Assembly: GCA_011052165.1 (NCBI GenBank)
Contig: DRJN01000063.1
Coordinates: forward strand, 1-7,487
Source: Gammaproteobacteria bacterium
GTDB taxonomy: Bacteria > Pseudomonadota > Gammaproteobacteria > UBA6429 > Thiohalophilaceae
Length of the DNA: 7,487 bases
Reading direction: 5' to 3'
Position numbers and translations under genes: made by a program. Numbering within the stretch: the stretch's first letter is position 1; each line of letters starts with the position of its first letter. Positions 1 to 6,924 of the stretch are shown here, one piece after another. The notes under the pieces are model-generated. The model was given only the letters and a program-made list of their open reading frames with translations. It was not told where the DNA came from and made no database searches.

Positions 1-28
1 AGCTTGTCGAAGGAAGCCCTTCGGCTTC
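1..28. repeat. Possible edge of a dispersed palindromic repeat, with a small hairpin
   Basis: The window opens with AGCTTGTCGAAGGA, which resembles the core of a palindromic element I recall as widely dispersed in proteobacterial genomes (GAGCTTGTCGAA and its complement). Directly after it, 13-18 (GAAGCC) and 23-28 (GGCTTC) form a perfect 6-bp stem around a CTTC loop. Neither strand has a T-run after the stem, so it is not a typical intrinsic terminator. It lies just beyond the stop codon of the GGDEF-like gene. The element is cut by the window edge, so its full extent is unknown. Confidence 0.3.
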
Positions 29-57
29 GCCCATGAGTGCCTTGTTGAACAGGGCAG

Positions 58-897
58 TCAGACCTGGCTGAGAAGTTGTGTCCGAATGCGGGTCATGAGC
101 AGCCCGACATCATCGCCCTTGCGCCATTGTGCGACACCAAAGTGGGTATCGAGCTGGAAGTTTTCCAGGTTGGGGCGGGTTTCGAGTTCGGGCAGGTCCA
201 GGGCTTCGATGCGCCGACTCACTTTTTGCGCCAGTGTGAGTGCATCATTGGCGTGCGTTTCCGGCAGCACGATGAGTAATTCGCTCTCCCCCAGACGGCC
301 GATGATGTCGGCCCAACGCAACTGGTCATTGAGCATATAACGCAGGGAGATGAACAGGGAGGCCGGATTTTTATTCTCCGTGGCGCTGATATAGTCATCG
401 AGGTTAGTCAGGCGCACGAGGATGAGCGACAGCGGGTTGTGATAACGGCGGCTGCGTGAGACTTGGGACTCCAGACTCTGATACAGCGCCCGGCGGTTGG
501 GCATGCCACTTTGCCTGTCCACCAGGATATATTCCTCCAGCTCTCCGGCGAGCCGGTCACGCTCCTGCATAAGCTGCTGGATGGGGCTGATGTCGGTAAA
601 AAACTGTACGAAACCGGCGTTTTCACCTAATGATTGCGTCGCCGCGAGCAGCCACCGATCTTCGTCGCTTTTTTCTCCCGCCAGATGGATGGTTGAGTTT
701 TCGATGAACAGGCTTTGCAGCGCCTCGGGAACCTCATCGATGCTCCGATCGAGTATCAGTGCCGTCTGTCCGTCAAGTATTTCGGCCAGCAGATTATTCA
801 TCCAGCGGGCATGGCCTGCTTCATCGACCAGCAGCATGGCCAGTGGGCAGGTTTGCATCATGGATTGAAGCTGCTGCTGTGAAAGTTCTGTGAGCAT
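58..897 (-). CDS. PAS-GGDEF-like signalling protein with degenerate cyclase site
   Basis: This 279-aa soluble protein has no signal peptide or membrane segment. Residues about 8-105 look like a PAS sensor domain, about 105-125 like a helical linker, and about 127-279 like a GGDEF domain that opens with the usual LPNRR-like motif (GMPNRR, 131-136). The signature is GESEL (203-207) instead of GGDEF. The metal-binding Asp normally on the first strand is Arg162 (LVRLTNLDDY region). Ser205 replaces the second acidic metal ligand. The allosteric I-site RxxD is kept as RWAD (194-197), exactly five residues before the signature. In this family such a pattern usually means no c-di-GMP synthesis but possible c-di-GMP binding, so I infer a receptor or scaffold. 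The gene is divergent from cyaA. The start at 897 is the first ATG of the frame, with no clear Shine-Dalgarno. Family assignment is firm; inactivity is inferred. Confidence 0.85.
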   Translation of the reverse strand: MLTELSQQQLQSMMQTCPLAMLLVDEAGHARWMNNLLAEILDGQTALILDRSIDEVPEALQSLFIENSTIHLAGEKSDEDRWLLAATQSLGENAGFVQFFTDISPIQQLMQERDRLAGELEEYILVDRQSGMPNRRALYQSLESQVSRSRRYHNPLSLILVRLTNLDDYISATENKNPASLFISLRYMLNDQLRWADIIGRLGESELLIVLPETHANDALTLAQKVSRRIEALDLPELETRPNLENFQLDTHFGVAQWRKGDDVGLLMTRIRTQLLSQV

Positions 898-1055
898 GGT
901 GGGAAAGATACCCTCGCATCAGTGATCCGGTTTGTAAAAGTATATCGGCACAAGGGTAAATTTTATTTAATGTAAGTCAATAGTTTGTTGCGGTTTCTTG
1001 CGATATCGGGACAAAAAAGTATAGAAAACCCCGGAGCCGCCGATAAACGGACTGT
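898..1055. promoter_or_regulatory. Divergent promoter region between the GGDEF-like gene and cyaA
   Basis: This 158-bp region separates two divergently transcribed genes and must hold the 5' signals of both. For cyaA, TTGCGA (998-1003) and TATAGA (1020-1025), 16 bp apart, make a moderate sigma70-type candidate. For the leftward gene, TATACT reads on the minus strand at 944-939, but its -35 is poor. A better -35-like TTGACT (980-975) is too far from it. ATATCGGCACAA (942-953) and ATATCGGGACAA (1003-1014) form an 11/12 direct repeat 61 bp apart, possibly paired regulator sites. I see no good CRP site (TGTGA-N6-TCACA). The promoter elements are guesses from consensus. Confidence 0.4.
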
Positions 1056-3911
1056 ATGAAGTCATTCGTCGCAGGTGAAAACAGGCAGGGAAGCGAACTG
1101 GATTTCAAGCTCATCAAGCAGCGTTTTGTCAAATTGAATCTGGCAAGATTGCAGCGTGTCAATTCAGATCTGCGCCCCAGCCAGCGTGATTTCATTCAGT
1201 TATTACCGCTCCTGTTTCACGTCAATCATCCCATCCTGCCGGGTTATGTGTCCAAAGATACGCCGGTCGGCCTGCCTGAGTATCGGCCTTCCAGAGAAGC
1301 GCTGGCGGCGGCGCGTCGGTTGTCAAAAAGCTTTTCCTGGAAAAAACGCGCCTACCGAAGATTTGAGATTCACGGGCTCTACCTCATGGGCAGCACCGGC
1401 ACGATTGCTTATAGCAACAAAAGTGACTTTGATATCTGGGTCGTGCATGGCAGCGATCTGGATGTCCGGCAGATTGAGGAACTGCAAGTGAGGGCCACGG
1501 CCATCGAGGAATGGGCGGCCAGTATGGAGGTGGAGGCTAATGTGTTTCTTGTGGATGCACACCGGTTCAAACAGGGTGAGCATGGTCATCTGAGCAGTGA
1601 GAGTAGCGGCAGCGCCCTGCACTACCTGTTACTGGAAGAATTTTATCGCACCAGTGTCCTGCTGGCGGGGCGCTATCCTCTGTGGTGGCTGGTGCCGCCG
1701 GATGAGGAAGCTCATTATGATGCCTTTGTCGAGGACATCAAGCGCAAGCGTTATATTCACAGCCGTGAACATATTGATTTCGGCGGGCTGGCCAAGATTC
1801 GTGCCGAAGAATTTTATGGCGCGACGCTGTGGCTTCTTTATAAAGGCATCCATTCTCCCTACAAGTCCATACTCAAAATCCTGCTCATGGAAGCCTATGC
1901 CAGTGAGTATCCGCAGATCGATTTGCTCGGTGTACGCTTTAAACGCGCCGTATATGAGGGTGAAGAGGATATTAATGCGCTGGATCCCTACCTGATGATG
2001 ATGGACAAGGTGGAGGAATACCTGCTTGAGTACAATCAAGGTCAGCGCCTGGATCTTGTGCGCCGTAGTTTTTATTTCAAGGTTGGTGAACGGCTGAGTG
2101 AAGACCGAGGACTCAGTAAAAACAGCTGGCGGCGTGAGCTGATGTCCGAATTGGTCAATCGATGGGGCTGGGCAACTGGACAACTACAGCGGCTGGACTC
2201 CAGGGAGGAGTGGAAAATCAGTAGTGTGCTGAAAGAACGCAAGGCGTTGATACGCGAATTTACCGGTAGTTATCGTTTTCTTTCATTATTTACCCGTTCA
2301 CGTACACAAAGCAGCAATCTCATCAGTCAGGCCGATCTCAATGTCCTGGGGCGCAAGCTTTATGCCGCCTTCGAGCGCAAGGCGGGCAAGATTGAAATTG
2401 TTTATAAAGGTATTACCGGTGATCTGCATGAAAGCCATCTATCCTTTCATCAGTTTTTTAGTGACGATGGCCAGGAATACTGGATGGTATACAGCGGTAT
2501 GGTGAGTGATGATGAGATCTATACCCGCACACCCATGAAGCGCGGCTACAGCCTCGTGGAAATCATGGCCTGGTGCTATTTTAACAAAATTATTAATCGG
2601 CAGACCATCCTTGCCCTTTATGCCAGAGATAGCGACCTGACAGAAAAAGAACTCTACCTGCTGGTGGAAAATATGTCGCGTCTGTTTCCGGATGAGGTGC
2701 TGGCAGCCAGCTCGGTTTACGATATGCGTCAGCCAGCCAGAATCTGTGCTATTGCCACCTTTATCAATGTTGGACTGGATCCTTTTTCCGCACAGACGCG
2801 AAAGGGCAGGCATATCAGCAGTAGCCAGACGGATGCATTGAAGTACGGGGGCAAGAGAGAAAATCTGACGCTAAGCGTCGATCAGATTATTGTCACCAGT
2901 TGGAATGAGGTGCTGACCTTCAAGTTTTATGATGTGGATGGGTTGTTAAAATGTATTCAGGGCTACATGAAATGGTCTTCATTAGAGAACAGAAAAAATC
3001 TGCCGCCGATCAATGCCTTTAGTTTTTCTTCCTACCGGGGCACTTCGATAGCGCGACGAATTGAAACCCTGTTTGCGGAAATTATTGACACTTTTTACAA
3101 CGGTGCCTATGCCGAAGGGACGCGTTATATTCTGGGAGTAGAGTGGGAATACTATGTGTTGAGTATGGAAGAAGGCATACTTCAGTATGAGAAAGCCGGG
3201 AATACTGAAGAATTATATCGTTATTTTTCAAAGCCGGTGGATCGATTCCGTCCGGTCATTTTTGATTCACAGACGCTGAGCGACAATGTTCTGCCCTTGA
3301 TTTACAAAAACAATCGTCAGGGCGATGTGCAGTGTTTCTTTGAAGTGCGAAATGATGAGGTGGATGTCTATGTGCTGGATGAACGGGGATCATTGCACCG
3401 TCAGACCCGATCCTTTTACGATGTGCTGGGCCTGGTCAGACATTTTAAGGAATACTTTGAATCCGTACGGGAACGAATGGCCTATTCGATACAGGCTGGC
3501 TCCGGTTTCCGGGATGTGCTGTTTCATCGCATCGACCGTGGGTTAAACGGGCAGCGGGAAATTTATCGTTATGGTGAAAACAATTATATTCACACGGCCT
3601 CTTATATAAAGTTTCAGGTGATGGTGGATCACCAGGAAGACAATATAATATTTACATTATTTTGCGAAGACAGGGAATTCTCCAATCTTGAGCACGGAGA
3701 TGATGTCTATCAGGAAGTCGCACGCTATATTCTTTCTTTGCGTAAAAGTGGTGAAGCCTATCCTATCTATATCACCGATCTGGATCTATCCAGCACCCTG
3801 CTGGATGCCAGTGTCGAGTCAATTCAGACGGTACATTATCTGCATTACAAGAAAATCATCGAAGAACGATTAATAGATGAAATAAAACGCATTGATAAAA
3901 ATCAGCAATAA
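1056..3911 (+). CDS. cyaA: Class I adenylate cyclase
   Basis: This enzyme converts ATP to cAMP and pyrophosphate in the cytoplasm, supplying the ligand of CRP/Vfr-type regulators. The 951-aa product follows E. coli CyaA through most of its length: the LLPLLFHVNHPILPGY block (49-64), the nucleotidyltransferase motif MGST (111-114) with the SDFDIWV segment (Asp124 and Asp126), LLLEEFYRTSVLLAG, AEEFYGATLW, SPYKSILKILLMEAY, LDLVRRSFYFKVGE and TRKLYAAFE-like LGRKLYAAFE. It is about 100 residues longer than the E. coli protein (848 aa); most of the excess lies after the VYVLDE segment near residue 770. From memory, Pseudomonas-type class I cyclases are similarly long. The ATG at 1056 is preceded by an in-frame stop at 1044, which fixes the 5' limit; the Shine-Dalgarno is weak. 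It stands alone on its strand, divergent from the GGDEF-like gene and convergent with the DUF302 operon. Confidence 0.97.
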   Translation: MKSFVAGENRQGSELDFKLIKQRFVKLNLARLQRVNSDLRPSQRDFIQLLPLLFHVNHPILPGYVSKDTPVGLPEYRPSREALAAARRLSKSFSWKKRAYRRFEIHGLYLMGSTGTIAYSNKSDFDIWVVHGSDLDVRQIEELQVRATAIEEWAASMEVEANVFLVDAHRFKQGEHGHLSSESSGSALHYLLLEEFYRTSVLLAGRYPLWWLVPPDEEAHYDAFVEDIKRKRYIHSREHIDFGGLAKIRAEEFYGATLWLLYKGIHSPYKSILKILLMEAYASEYPQIDLLGVRFKRAVYEGEEDINALDPYLMMMDKVEEYLLEYNQGQRLDLVRRSFYFKVGERLSEDRGLSKNSWRRELMSELVNRWGWATGQLQRLDSREEWKISSVLKERKALIREFTGSYRFLSLFTRSRTQSSNLISQADLNVLGRKLYAAFERKAGKIEIVYKGITGDLHESHLSFHQFFSDDGQEYWMVYSGMVSDDEIYTRTPMKRGYSLVEIMAWCYFNKIINRQTILALYARDSDLTEKELYLLVENMSRLFPDEVLAASSVYDMRQPARICAIATFINVGLDPFSAQTRKGRHISSSQTDALKYGGKRENLTLSVDQIIVTSWNEVLTFKFYDVDGLLKCIQGYMKWSSLENRKNLPPINAFSFSSYRGTSIARRIETLFAEIIDTFYNGAYAEGTRYILGVEWEYYVLSMEEGILQYEKAGNTEELYRYFSKPVDRFRPVIFDSQTLSDNVLPLIYKNNRQGDVQCFFEVRNDEVDVYVLDERGSLHRQTRSFYDVLGLVRHFKEYFESVRERMAYSIQAGSGFRDVLFHRIDRGLNGQREIYRYGENNYIHTASYIKFQVMVDHQEDNIIFTLFCEDREFSNLEHGDDVYQEVARYILSLRKSGEAYPIYITDLDLSSTLLDASVESIQTVHYLHYKKIIEERLIDEIKRIDKNQQ

Positions 3912-3923
3912 ATAACTTTGCTG
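3903..3923 (+). terminator. Weak hairpin at the cyaA stop codon
   Basis: CAGCAA (3903-3908) and TTGCTG (3918-3923) form a perfect 6-bp stem with a 9-nt loop containing the cyaA stop codon. A TTTTATT stretch follows about ten bases later. The stem is GC-poor and the T-run is not adjacent, so at most this is a weak terminator. It sits in the 23-bp gap between two converging genes, where termination would be expected. Confidence 0.25.
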
Positions 3924-3934
3924 TAGTTCCTGTT

Positions 3935-4390
3935 TTATTCTTCGTTGTTACGCATTGTCTGAAAAATTTCCAGCATATCCTTTTCAACTTTTTTCATCAC
4001 CGGTTTCAGTTCAGGATAGGTTTTGTCAGTAAGTTGAAGGGGATTGGCCGCAATGATCAGAGTGTCATCGCCTTCAGCAAAAATAGCTATTTTGAAGGGT
4101 AGATAGGGAATAAGCTTCGGGTAGTCATTACTAAGGCGGGTAACCAGATCTGCCTTGCCGAAAAAGACTACCCGATACTTGTCGGTGACGTAGCCACTAT
4201 GGGTCAGGCCGATATCCACACGTTGCACCCGACTGACGGTATAACCATGATTGCGAATGCTGTCCTGCAATTTAAGCATGGCCTCGGGGAAGTTCAGGTT
4301 GGTGCGCGCCATTAGCAGGTTGTCAGCCTGACTTGGGTTGCTGACAGACAGGCTGAAGATGAGGACGAGGAAGGGCAGGAATTTTTTCAT
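3935..4390 (-). CDS. Exported stand-alone DUF302 protein
   Basis: This 151-aa protein has a clear Sec signal peptide: KK at positions 2-3, a hydrophobic core, and likely cleavage after SQA (residue 22). The rest is one DUF302 domain, whose biochemical role is not established. Recognisable features are the YTVSRVQRVDIGL segment (50-62), the LPFKIAIF strand (97-104) and NPLQL (116-120). The mature protein has no cysteine and no haem motif. It resembles the C-terminal domain of the upstream cytochrome, which has LPCRI where this one has LPFKI, suggesting a duplication. Its ATG overlaps the cytochrome stop codon (ATGA, 4390-4387), and GAGGA lies nine bases upstream of the start, so translation is probably coupled. 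I infer a periplasmic partner of the cytochrome. Length, start and family are well supported; function is unknown. Confidence 0.88.
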   Translation of the reverse strand: MKKFLPFLVLIFSLSVSNPSQADNLLMARTNLNFPEAMLKLQDSIRNHGYTVSRVQRVDIGLTHSGYVTDKYRVVFFGKADLVTRLSNDYPKLIPYLPFKIAIFAEGDDTLIIAANPLQLTDKTYPELKPVMKKVEKDMLEIFQTMRNNEE

Positions 4391-5442
4391 AAGGTGGCTT
4401 CCTCGATAATAGAAATATAGACTTTGCTCATGTTGTCGCAGAGTTTGTTGAGTTCATCATTGTTGAACAGATAACTCAGGTGCTTGGGATTCAGGGCATA
4501 GACCATGACTTTGCCGTGACGCTTGACTACGGTAATCCGGCAGGGTAGGAACAGGCCCACGCGAGGGTCGACGGCGAGCGCAGTGTTGAGTAACTGGAAG
4601 TTACAGAAATAAATAATGATCTTGTTGTGATCTTCCTGTGCTTTTTTGACTAGCCCGCTGTCAAGAGTCTGAATCCGGATGATTCGGAAATTCTCGCCGA
4701 TAATGGCGCGTTTCAGTGCGGCGATGGTTTCTTTCATACCGTAGGGAGATTCATATGCCACCGTCAGTTTGTCATGACCGGGTTCACGATAGGCATGGAT
4801 TGGCGCCCGTTTTTCAAAGCTGCGGATAAAACTGACAATGTCGTTAATATCCTGCTCGCGGAGTCCCTGTTTGAGGAAGGAGACCATGGGGGTGCCCTCG
4901 CGTCCATTCATCAGGGTCGCCTTGATCATTTGATCCGAGGCGGCGTACAGGAAGCCCTGATTGTTCAGAGCAGGCGCGATAATAGGGAGATCCCGCGGAC
5001 GGGAAAAAGTGACCCCGGTTCCCTTCCCGCCCTTAGCATTTTTGCCATGGCAGGCGGCACAATTTTTCTTGTAAAGAATACGGCCTTTTAGCGGATCACC
5101 GCTGACCTTGATGGTGGGGTAACGAATGGGCTTGCCCGGCGCCCAACTGCGGATATGCCGGACAATGGCTCTGACCTGTGTCTCGCTGAGATTTTTGAAG
5201 GCGGGCATGACGCGCCCCGGCCGACCTCTTCGAATGGTGCGTTCAAGAAATTGATCACTGACCGCATACTGGAAATCGGGCAAGGCCAGCGGCACACCCA
5301 CGCCACCCTTGCCCTGGTTACCATGACAGACGGCGCAGTTTTCTGCATACAGGGCGGCGCCGTTTTCGTCAGCGGGTGCGGGCGGGCTGATGAAAAAGGC
5401 CAGAATCAGCGTAATGGACAGGATTTGGTGGCTCAGACGCAT
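4387..5442 (-). CDS. Exported di-haem cytochrome c fused to a DUF302 domain
   Basis: This 351-aa protein starts with a signal peptide whose likely cleavage site follows APA (residue 24). Two cytochrome c domains follow. The first has CAVCH (36-40) and probable axial Met79 (in RVMPAF). The second has CAACH (128-132) and probable axial Met186 (in TPMVSF). Each shows the usual KG/GG loop after the haem motif and a C-terminal helix (VRAIVRHI, INDIVSFI). Residues about 223-351 form a DUF302 domain with ENFRIIRIQTLDSGL and LPCRI (299-303) motifs and extra cysteines at 280, 301 and 335. The haem domains indicate periplasmic electron transfer; the donor, acceptor and any substrate are unknown. The gene is the first of a two-gene operon with the DUF302 gene. 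Its Shine-Dalgarno is weak (GGGA). Such combinations might belong to sulfur or other respiratory chemistry, but nothing in this window proves it. Confidence 0.93.
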   Translation of the reverse strand: MRLSHQILSITLILAFFISPPAPADENGAALYAENCAVCHGNQGKGGVGVPLALPDFQYAVSDQFLERTIRRGRPGRVMPAFKNLSETQVRAIVRHIRSWAPGKPIRYPTIKVSGDPLKGRILYKKNCAACHGKNAKGGKGTGVTFSRPRDLPIIAPALNNQGFLYAASDQMIKATLMNGREGTPMVSFLKQGLREQDINDIVSFIRSFEKRAPIHAYREPGHDKLTVAYESPYGMKETIAALKRAIIGENFRIIRIQTLDSGLVKKAQEDHNKIIIYFCNFQLLNTALAVDPRVGLFLPCRITVVKRHGKVMVYALNPKHLSYLFNNDELNKLCDNMSKVYISIIEEATL

Positions 5443-5568
5443 AGATTAATCCCAGTTAATATGGTAATTATCAGAGTAATGTTCGGAAATCACCCTGGAT
5501 TGTAATTAATTCAATATCTACAATAATATAACTAAAATACAAATAATCACAATCACGGCATTAATAAC
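5443..5568. promoter_or_regulatory. AT-rich divergent intergenic region with an inverted repeat
   Basis: By my count this 126-bp gap is only about 27 percent GC, far below the flanking genes. It separates the leftward cytochrome operon from the rightward methyltransferase gene. ATTGTA (5499-5504) and TACAAT (5519-5524) form a perfect inverted repeat with a 14-bp spacer, the shape of a dimeric regulator site. On the plus strand, TTGTAA (5500-5505) and AATAAT (5522-5527), 16 bp apart, are a possible promoter for the methyltransferase and would overlap the inverted repeat. On the minus strand, GATAAT (5472-5467) is a possible -10 for the cytochrome operon, but I find no good -35. Confidence 0.35.
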
Positions 5569-6174
5569 ATGAAGCCTTTTGCTGAATCGTGTGAGCAGAA
5601 CAAGGATCCGATTCTTGTTGTGCTCAATGAGCAGTTTGCGCATGTAAAATGTGTACTGGAGATTGGCAGCGGCAGCGGCCAGCATGCGGTGTACTTTGCC
5701 CGCCACCTTCCGCATCTGCACTGGCAGACCAGCGATGTACGTGATCGGCATGTGGGTATCCAGCAGTGGATTGATGACGCGGATCTTGGCAACCTCGCCT
5801 CACCGCTTGAGCTGGATGTCAGTCAGGCACAATGGCCAAAGCTGGAAGTGGAAGCCGTGTTCAGCGCCAATAGTGTGCATATTATGGCCTGGTCCTGTGT
5901 GAAAAAAATGTTTGCCGGCGTCGCGCGTATATTACAGACGCAGGGGTTGCTGTGTCTGTACGGACCGTTTAACTATGCTGGCGATTATACCAGCAAAAGT
6001 AATGAGGAATTTGATGCCTGGCTCAAGATGCGGGATCCGCAAAGCGGGATTCGTGATTATGAAAATCTGGTCGAACTGGGACGCCAACATGATCTGCGTC
6101 TGGTACATGACTATGAAATGCCCGCCAACAATCGTATTTTAATTTGGCAGAAAAGCCGGGTGGTGGAATTTTAG
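5569..6174 (+). CDS. DUF938-family SAM-dependent methyltransferase, substrate unknown
   Basis: This 201-aa cytosolic protein matches the DUF938 class of small Rossmann-fold methyltransferases across its length. It opens with the family N-terminal motif (PFAESCEQNKDPIL, 3-16). The SAM-binding glycine loop LEIGSGSG lies at 30-37, followed by QHAVYFARHLPHLHW. An acidic/polar end to strand 2 is seen at SD55-56. Next come NSVHIMAW (101-108), YGPF (131-134), SNEEFD (144-149), GIRD (160-163) and the C-terminal MPANNRIL (184-191), all typical of the family. No substrate has been assigned to the family that I can recall. The ATG at 5569 fits the expected N-terminus, but no Shine-Dalgarno is visible before it. 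The gene is single, divergent from the cytochrome operon and convergent with the esterase gene. Confidence 0.92.
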   Translation: MKPFAESCEQNKDPILVVLNEQFAHVKCVLEIGSGSGQHAVYFARHLPHLHWQTSDVRDRHVGIQQWIDDADLGNLASPLELDVSQAQWPKLEVEAVFSANSVHIMAWSCVKKMFAGVARILQTQGLLCLYGPFNYAGDYTSKSNEEFDAWLKMRDPQSGIRDYENLVELGRQHDLRLVHDYEMPANNRILIWQKSRVVEF

Positions 6175-6249
6175 TTCGACCGTTGTTTTGCCAGAAAAAG
6201 AAAGGCGGTTATTTGAGCAAGTGACTTGTGAATAGCGCAGGGAGCGGAT

Positions 6250-6924
6250 TTAATACCATCGCTGTTTCAGCCAGACACCAATATCCCGAATTTCCTTTTC
6301 ACCCACGCTGTGCTGCATAGGGTAGCTGTGCCATTCGGGTTTGTATCCCATCTGTTGCAGATAAAGTCTGGAAGTCTCACCCAGGACATAGGCCACGACG
6401 GGATCATCCTGGCCGTGAGCCTGAAAAATCGACAGATTGCGGGGAGCGAGCCGCCCCTGCTCAGCCTCGGTCATGAGTGAGGCGGCCAGCGGCAGGTAGC
6501 AGGACAGCGCCAGAATGCCGCCCAGTGCGGGCGCAAAACGCAGGCCACTGTAAAGCGCCATGGCGCCACCCTGTGAAAAACCGGCCAGAATGATATTTTT
6601 TGCCGCCACGCCGCGCTGTAGTTCTGCTTCTATTAGCGCCTGAATCAACCGTTCTGCGCGTTTGATCCCCGCCTCATCCTGTCGCGCATCGGCCTGCAGG
6701 GCGTAGATATCATACCAGGCAGGCATGACTTCGCCGGCATTGATCGTCACCGGGAGGCGCGGGGCATGCGGAAAAATAAAATGAATACCGTGGTGTCGGG
6801 GCAGCCCCAGTTCCGGCACAATGGACTCGAAGTCATGGCCGCTGGCGCCCAGGCCGTGCAGCCAGATGACGCTCCTGTTACCGTCAGGATCGCCGCCATG
6901 AATGCAGTCTAACGTGTTACTCAT
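6250..6924 (-). CDS. Carboxylesterase / phospholipase-type alpha/beta hydrolase
   Basis: This 224-aa enzyme belongs to the carboxylesterase 2 / acyl-protein thioesterase-like family, which hydrolyses short-chain esters or thioesters in the cytoplasm. The N-terminal strand and oxyanion loop are VIWLHGLGASGHDF (19-32). FPHAPRLPVTINAG and MPAWYDI (about 51-73) are the usual family markers. The catalytic triad reads as Ser117 in GFSQG (115-119), Asp174 in QDDPVV, and His205 in MQHSVG. The length matches the family's roughly 215-225 residues. The frame stays open upstream to an ATG at 7014, but that would add 30 unrelated basic residues encoded inside cyaY. The ATG at 6924 gives the expected N-terminus and overlaps the cyaY stop codon as ATGA (6924-6921). 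The gene is therefore second in an operon with cyaY and probably translationally coupled to it. Physiological substrate unknown. Confidence 0.94.
   Translation of the reverse strand: MSNTLDCIHGGDPDGNRSVIWLHGLGASGHDFESIVPELGLPRHHGIHFIFPHAPRLPVTINAGEVMPAWYDIYALQADARQDEAGIKRAERLIQALIEAELQRGVAAKNIILAGFSQGGAMALYSGLRFAPALGGILALSCYLPLAASLMTEAEQGRLAPRNLSIFQAHGQDDPVVAYVLGETSRLYLQQMGYKPEWHSYPMQHSVGEKEIRDIGVWLKQRWY

Noticed and set aside
497..868. 123-codon plus-strand open frame over the GGDEF-like gene
   Set aside because: The product is rich in Ser, Arg and Cys, typical of an antisense shadow; the minus frame encodes a clear PAS-GGDEF protein.
898..1055. CRP site for cAMP feedback on cyaA
   Set aside because: Feedback is known in E. 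coli, but no acceptable TGTGA-N6-TCACA match is visible here.
1629..2183. 184-codon minus-strand open frame inside cyaA
   Set aside because: It is antisense to well-conserved CyaA segments, and its translation matches no recognisable family.
6218..6228. CAAGTGACTTG palindrome between the methyltransferase and esterase genes
   Set aside because: Arms of five bases are easily expected by chance, and there is no T-run or promoter nearby.
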